DNA of 64,000 nt from Rhizobium sp. GN54 (GTDB lineage Bacteria > Pseudomonadota > Alphaproteobacteria > Rhizobiales > Rhizobiaceae): the NCBI RefSeq assembly GCF_021026345.1, contig NZ_JAJNCZ010000001.1, forward strand, positions 1 to 64,000. Reading direction: 5' to 3'. Under the pieces are notes generated by a model. It had not been told where the DNA came from and did no database searches. It saw nothing but the letters and a program-made list of their open reading frames with translations. Position 1 is the stretch's first letter. Every line of letters begins with the position of its first letter. The position numbers were made by a program, and so were the translations under genes. Below, one piece after another: positions 61,072 to 64,000 of the stretch.

Positions 61072-62256
61072 CTATCCTTCCCTTCGACCGAAAGCGGACA
61101 GGCAAATTGCTCCGAGCATGCCTGACACCGCAGACCCCAGAAGGATGCCGAGCTTGACCTTGTCCTGGACGGCGGGTTCGTCGAAGGCCAGAAGGCCGAT
61201 GAACAGGCTCATGGTGAAGCCGATTCCGCAGAGCAGTGCCACGCCCGTCATCTGTCCCCAACTGGCCATGGCGGGCAGGTTGGCGACGCCAAGCCTGACA
61301 AGCAGAGCCACGACACCCAGAACACCGATGAGCTTGCCGAGCAGGAGGCCGGCGGCAACGCCCATCGTCAGCGGCTCCGAGAACAGCGAAGCCGAAACGC
61401 CGGCAAAGGAAACGCCCGCATTGGCAAAGCCGAAGACGGGGACGATCAAAAAGGCCACCGGCTTCTGGAGTGCGTGCTCGAGGCGATGGAGCGGCGATTC
61501 CGCCGGGGTTGCCTCCGGCGTGCCGGGGGTGAGCTTCAGAGGGATCGCCAGGGCCAGCATGACGCCGGCCAGCGTGGCGTGGACGCCGGATGCGAAGACG
61601 AGAAGCCAGAGAACGGCGCCGAATGCCAGATAGGGCGACAGCGTCTGAACTCTCATGCGATTGAGACCGAAAAGGGCCGCCAGCACGATGGCAGCTCCGC
61701 CGAGCGCCACGACATCGAGCTCTGCCGTATAGAACAGCGCGATCACGATCACCGCCCCCAGGTCGTCGATGATGGCGAGCGCCGCCAGGAATATCTTCAG
61801 TGACGCCGGCACGCGCGACCCGAAGAGGGAGATGACGCCCAGCGCGAACGCGATGTCCGTCGCCGTTGGGATCGCCCAACCGCGCGCGCTGGCCGGATCG
61901 TTCCAATTGAACGAAAGATAGACCAGTGCCGGAAAGAGCATGCCGCCGGCCGCGGCCGCTCCTGGAAGGATGCGTCTGCTCCAGCTCGACAGCTGGCCGT
62001 CCAGCATCTCGCGCTTGATCTCAAGTCCGACCAGCAGGAAAAAGAGCGCCATCAAGGCGTCGTTGATCCAGTGCTGTAGGCTCATCGGACCGATATAGAC
62101 GTGGAGCAGGCGGAAGTAGTCGTCCTGCAGGGCGGAATTGGCAGTGAGGATCGCCAAGGCGGCGACCGTCATGAGTACGATGCCGCCAGAGGCCTCGGCA
62201 TCGAGGAACTGGCGGAGTGTGGATTGAATGCGGCCCTTTGATATGGTCGAAGACAC
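61072..62256 (-). CDS. nhaA: Na+/H+ antiporter NhaA
   Basis: A 394-residue sodium/proton antiporter with about 12 membrane segments. The ion-binding pair lies in FLAALAIIDDLGAVIVIALF (Asp-Asp), and the discontinuous helix IPTATDIAFALGVISLFGSR and LLCGIGFTMSLFIGLLAF are also typical. It exports Na+ in exchange for protons at high pH or salt. I place the start at GTG 62256, with GGGAG about nine bases upstream; the open frame continues upstream without family similarity. No neighbouring operon partner is evident; the kdp genes are divergent. Confidence 0.92.
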   Translation of the reverse strand: MSSTISKGRIQSTLRQFLDAEASGGIVLMTVAALAILTANSALQDDYFRLLHVYIGPMSLQHWINDALMALFFLLVGLEIKREMLDGQLSSWSRRILPGAAAAGGMLFPALVYLSFNWNDPASARGWAIPTATDIAFALGVISLFGSRVPASLKIFLAALAIIDDLGAVIVIALFYTAELDVVALGGAAIVLAALFGLNRMRVQTLSPYLAFGAVLWLLVFASGVHATLAGVMLALAIPLKLTPGTPEATPAESPLHRLEHALQKPVAFLIVPVFGFANAGVSFAGVSASLFSEPLTMGVAAGLLLGKLIGVLGVVALLVRLGVANLPAMASWGQMTGVALLCGIGFTMSLFIGLLAFDEPAVQDKVKLGILLGSAVSGMLGAICLSAFGRREG

Positions 62257-62811
62257 GGGTTCGCGCTCCCTCGTTTGGAAGGTTGATCGAAGTCTCCGTC
62301 GGTTTCGGGGAAGCCCGCGGCGCACGCAGCACACGCCATAGGTGGCTTGTTTAGGCGATCGTTGCGACCGTTTCCAGCTTGCTGAACCGTGTGCACGAAG
62401 TGTTGATGCCGAAGTCATCAGGCACAGTTGGCACTGACCTCGGTCGTTTTCACTCTGATGTCGGCAAGCCGACGACATGCCCGTCTGCCGGTAGGGCGAC
62501 GACCATGGATTCGTCAGCCCGTCAGAATGCGATCGAAGTGCGGATCGTCCAACGATGAAAGGCGTCCTCGCTCACGCCGCGGCATAGCCGGTATAGGGGA
62601 GTGTGAGGCCTCGTTGGACACCCAACGTTGGATCGTTGCGATCAACGCGTTGAATTATAACGATTATTTAAAGAGAAGAAGATTCTATCTTTATAAAATC
62701 CTTATTTCTTCTTCCGTCATTCCGTCTCGAATTCCTATGGTCTTCGCGCGCATAAGCGGTCAGCTCCGGCCTGAAGAAGGCCGCAGTTTCGACACGAACG
62801 ACAGGTGCCAC
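62257..62811. other. Divergent control region between nhaA and kdpF
   Basis: No gene is evident. The stretch 62650-62720 is strikingly AT-rich (ATTATAACGATTATTTAAAG..) for this GC-rich window and is the likely kdp promoter and regulator-binding zone. The nhaA leader lies at the other end. A short inverted pair GGATCGTTGCGATC occurs at 62630-62643. Confidence 0.45.
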
Positions 62812-62901
62812 ATGATATTCGACTATATTCTCAGCGGCGCGGTAACGGTCTTCATAACCGCATACCTCGCCTACGCGCTCTGGCGGCCGGAACGGTTCTA
62901 G
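62812..62901 (+). CDS. kdpF: KdpF, small subunit of the K+-transporting ATPase
   Basis: A 29-residue single-helix protein: MIFDYILSGAVTVFITAYLA then YALWRPERF. The LYALLRPERF-like end is the family signature of KdpF, which stabilises the KdpABC complex. CAGGTG lies about five bases before the ATG. In normal operons kdpA follows directly; here a short frame and kdpB follow instead. Confidence 0.85.
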   Translation: MIFDYILSGAVTVFITAYLAYALWRPERF

Positions 62902-62912
62902 GAGTGCGAAAG

Positions 62913-63065
62913 ATGATCCGGCGTTTCTGCCGCCAGTCGGTCTATCCCCGCATCGCCTCGAAGGAGGCCTGCTGCGGATCCAACGTCATATTCGGCTTGG
63001 TCCTGATTGTCGGCGTGGCCGCCACAGCGGCGATGCTGATCTCCCGGCTCGTCGCCGCAATCTGA
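62913..63065 (+). CDS. Small membrane protein between kdpF and kdpB
   Basis: A 50-residue frame with a basic N-terminus ([20 protein letters not shown]) and one hydrophobic helix ([20 protein letters not shown]). GGAG lies eight bases upstream, so translation is plausible. It is not similar to KdpA, KdpC or KdpF as far as I can judge. It occupies the place where kdpA (normally over 550 codons) should be. Function unknown. Confidence 0.5.
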   Translation: MIRRFCRQSVYPRIASKEACCGSNVIFGLVLIVGVAATAAMLISRLVAAI

Positions 63066-63099
63066 TTCAGTCAAAATTCAACGAACTTCGGGGTCTCAT

Positions 63100-64000
63100 A
63101 TGAGCCAGCCCAAGACGTCGAGCATGTTCGATGCTCGCATACTCGTGCCCGCGACAGGCGGTGCCTTCACCAAACTCAACCCGCGAACCCTGGCCAAGAA
63201 CCCGGTTATGTTCGTCGTAGCCGTCGTCTCGCTTCTGACGACGGTGCTGTTCGTCAAAGACCTGGCAACGGGGGCGGATGGCCTCGGCTTTTCCTTCCAG
63301 ATCATTCTCTGGCTATGGTTCACGGTCCTGTTTGCCAACTTTGCAGAGGCCGTGGCCGAAGGCCGCGGCAAGGCGCAGGCCGATAGCCTGCGCAAGACCC
63401 GTACCGAAACGCAGGCCAAGCTTCTCACTTCCGCCGATGGGCGCGAATGGAAGGAAGTCGCCGGCACGTCGCTGAAGGTCAACGACATCGTCCTCGTCGA
63501 GGCCGGCGACATCATCCCCTCCGACGGCGAGATCATCGAGGGCATTGCCTCCGTCAACGAGGCGGCGATCACGGGCGAATCCGCACCCGTCATCCGCGAA
63601 TCCGGCGGCGACCGCTCGGCGGTGACCGGCGGAACGCAGGTCCTGTCCGACTGGATCAAGGTCCGCATCACCGCCGCTGCCGGCTCGACCTTCATCGACC
63701 GCATGATCAAGCTCGTCGAGGGTGCGGAGCGCCAGAAGACGCCGAACGAGATCGCGTTGAACATCCTGCTCGCCGCGATGACCCTGATCTTCGTCATGGC
63801 GACCGCGACCATCCCGGCCTTCGCGAGCTACGCGGGCGGTGCGATCCCGGTCGTCGTTCTCGTTGCGCTGTTCGTCACGCTGATCCCGACCACGATCGGC
63901 GCGCTGCTGTCGGCGATCGGCATCGCCGGCATGGACCGTCTCGTCCGCTTCAACGTGCTCGCCATGTCCGGTCGTGCCGTGGAGGCGGCGGGCGACGTCG
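63100..64000 (+). CDS. kdpB: K+-transporting P-type ATPase subunit B (5' part, runs off the window)
   Basis: The first ~300 residues of KdpB. It begins [20 protein letters not shown] and shows the first membrane helices ([20 protein letters not shown]), the actuator domain with [11 protein letters not shown] (TGES at 158-161) and the ion-path helix [17 protein letters not shown]. The phosphorylation motif DKTGT would lie beyond the window. KdpB hydrolyses ATP to power potassium uptake through KdpA at low external K+. The upstream kdpA gene is missing at this locus. Confidence 0.93.
   Translation, partial: MSQPKTSSMFDARILVPATGGAFTKLNPRTLAKNPVMFVVAVVSLLTTVLFVKDLATGADGLGFSFQIILWLWFTVLFANFAEAVAEGRGKAQADSLRKTRTETQAKLLTSADGREWKEVAGTSLKVNDIVLVEAGDIIPSDGEIIEGIASVNEAAITGESAPVIRESGGDRSAVTGGTQVLSDWIKVRITAAAGSTFIDRMIKLVEGAERQKTPNEIALNILLAAMTLIFVMATATIPAFASYAGGAIPVVVLVALFVTLIPTTIGALLSAIGIAGMDRLVRFNVLAMSGRAVEAAGDV

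Noticed and set aside
62257-62480. Possible ion-sensing riboswitch in the nhaA leader
   Set aside because: Sodium/lithium riboswitch classes precede some nhaA genes, but I cannot recognise their conserved core here by eye; a covariance-model search would decide.

Overview
The window reads as chromosome or megaplasmid DNA of a member of the Rhizobiales, most likely Rhizobiaceae. It is GC-rich, full of ABC and TRAP uptake operons in accessory style, and carries rhizobial palindromic repeats and an initiator tRNA of alphaproteobacterial type. Genus and replicon cannot be fixed from sequence reading alone.

Layout. (1) 1-400: an initiator tRNA-fMet, followed by the 3' remnant of a large serine recombinase and the tail of an IS3-type transposase. 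(2) 0.4-9.2 kb, minus strand: a form I aerobic carbon monoxide dehydrogenase cluster in the order coxC-M-S-L-D-E-F-G. (3) 9.5-21.3 kb, plus strand: a ribose-type ABC importer, SorC regulator, aldo/keto reductase, GlpD-like dehydrogenase, DhnA-type aldolase, FGGY kinase and GMC oxidoreductase, which together look like a polyol or sugar-alcohol catabolic operon. (4) 21.7-38.6 kb: an unusual island with two more ribose-type ABC importers. It holds two near-duplicate Cys-less glutamine-amidotransferase-fold proteins, a phosphotriesterase-like hydrolase, a PfkB kinase, a BtpA/SgcQ protein, a TenA variant, a carbamoylase-type amidase, an M20 deacylase and a LacI-HTH/PfkB-kinase fusion. This is the best candidate for an undescribed pathway. 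(5) 38.9-53.7 kb, minus strand: an M20 deacylase, LysR, DUF1028, RidA, GST, quinone oxidoreductase and flavin monooxygenase; then a TRAP importer with an arylmalonate-decarboxylase-like protein; then a polyamine-type ABC importer. (6) 54.0-59.2 kb: LysR, a D-2-hydroxyacid dehydrogenase, a divergent AroQ, pirin, and a DUF5996-acetyltransferase fusion. (7) 59.4-60.5 kb: a tRNA-end-like repeat and a decayed serine recombinase. (8) 61.1-64.0 kb: nhaA, then kdpF, a 50-residue membrane ORF and the start of kdpB, with no kdpA between them.

How the parts work together. The cox genes supply structural subunits (M, S, L), maturation factors (D, E, F, G) and a membrane sensor-regulator (C) for oxidising CO as an energy source. 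Regions 3 and 4 each follow the same logic: a periplasmic binding protein and ABC importer bring in a sugar-like compound, intracellular hydrolases and kinases process it, and a local regulator (SorC, LacI, or the LacI-kinase fusion) controls the operon. Clear palindromic operators precede all three importer operons. Region 5 looks devoted to N-acyl and organic-acid compounds.

The 12-base 3' end of the tRNA-fMet recurs at 38.74 and 59.45 kb, and recombinase C-terminal remnants lie at both ends of the first 60 kb. This suggests the cox-to-pirin segment was built up by recombinase-mediated insertions next to the tRNA.
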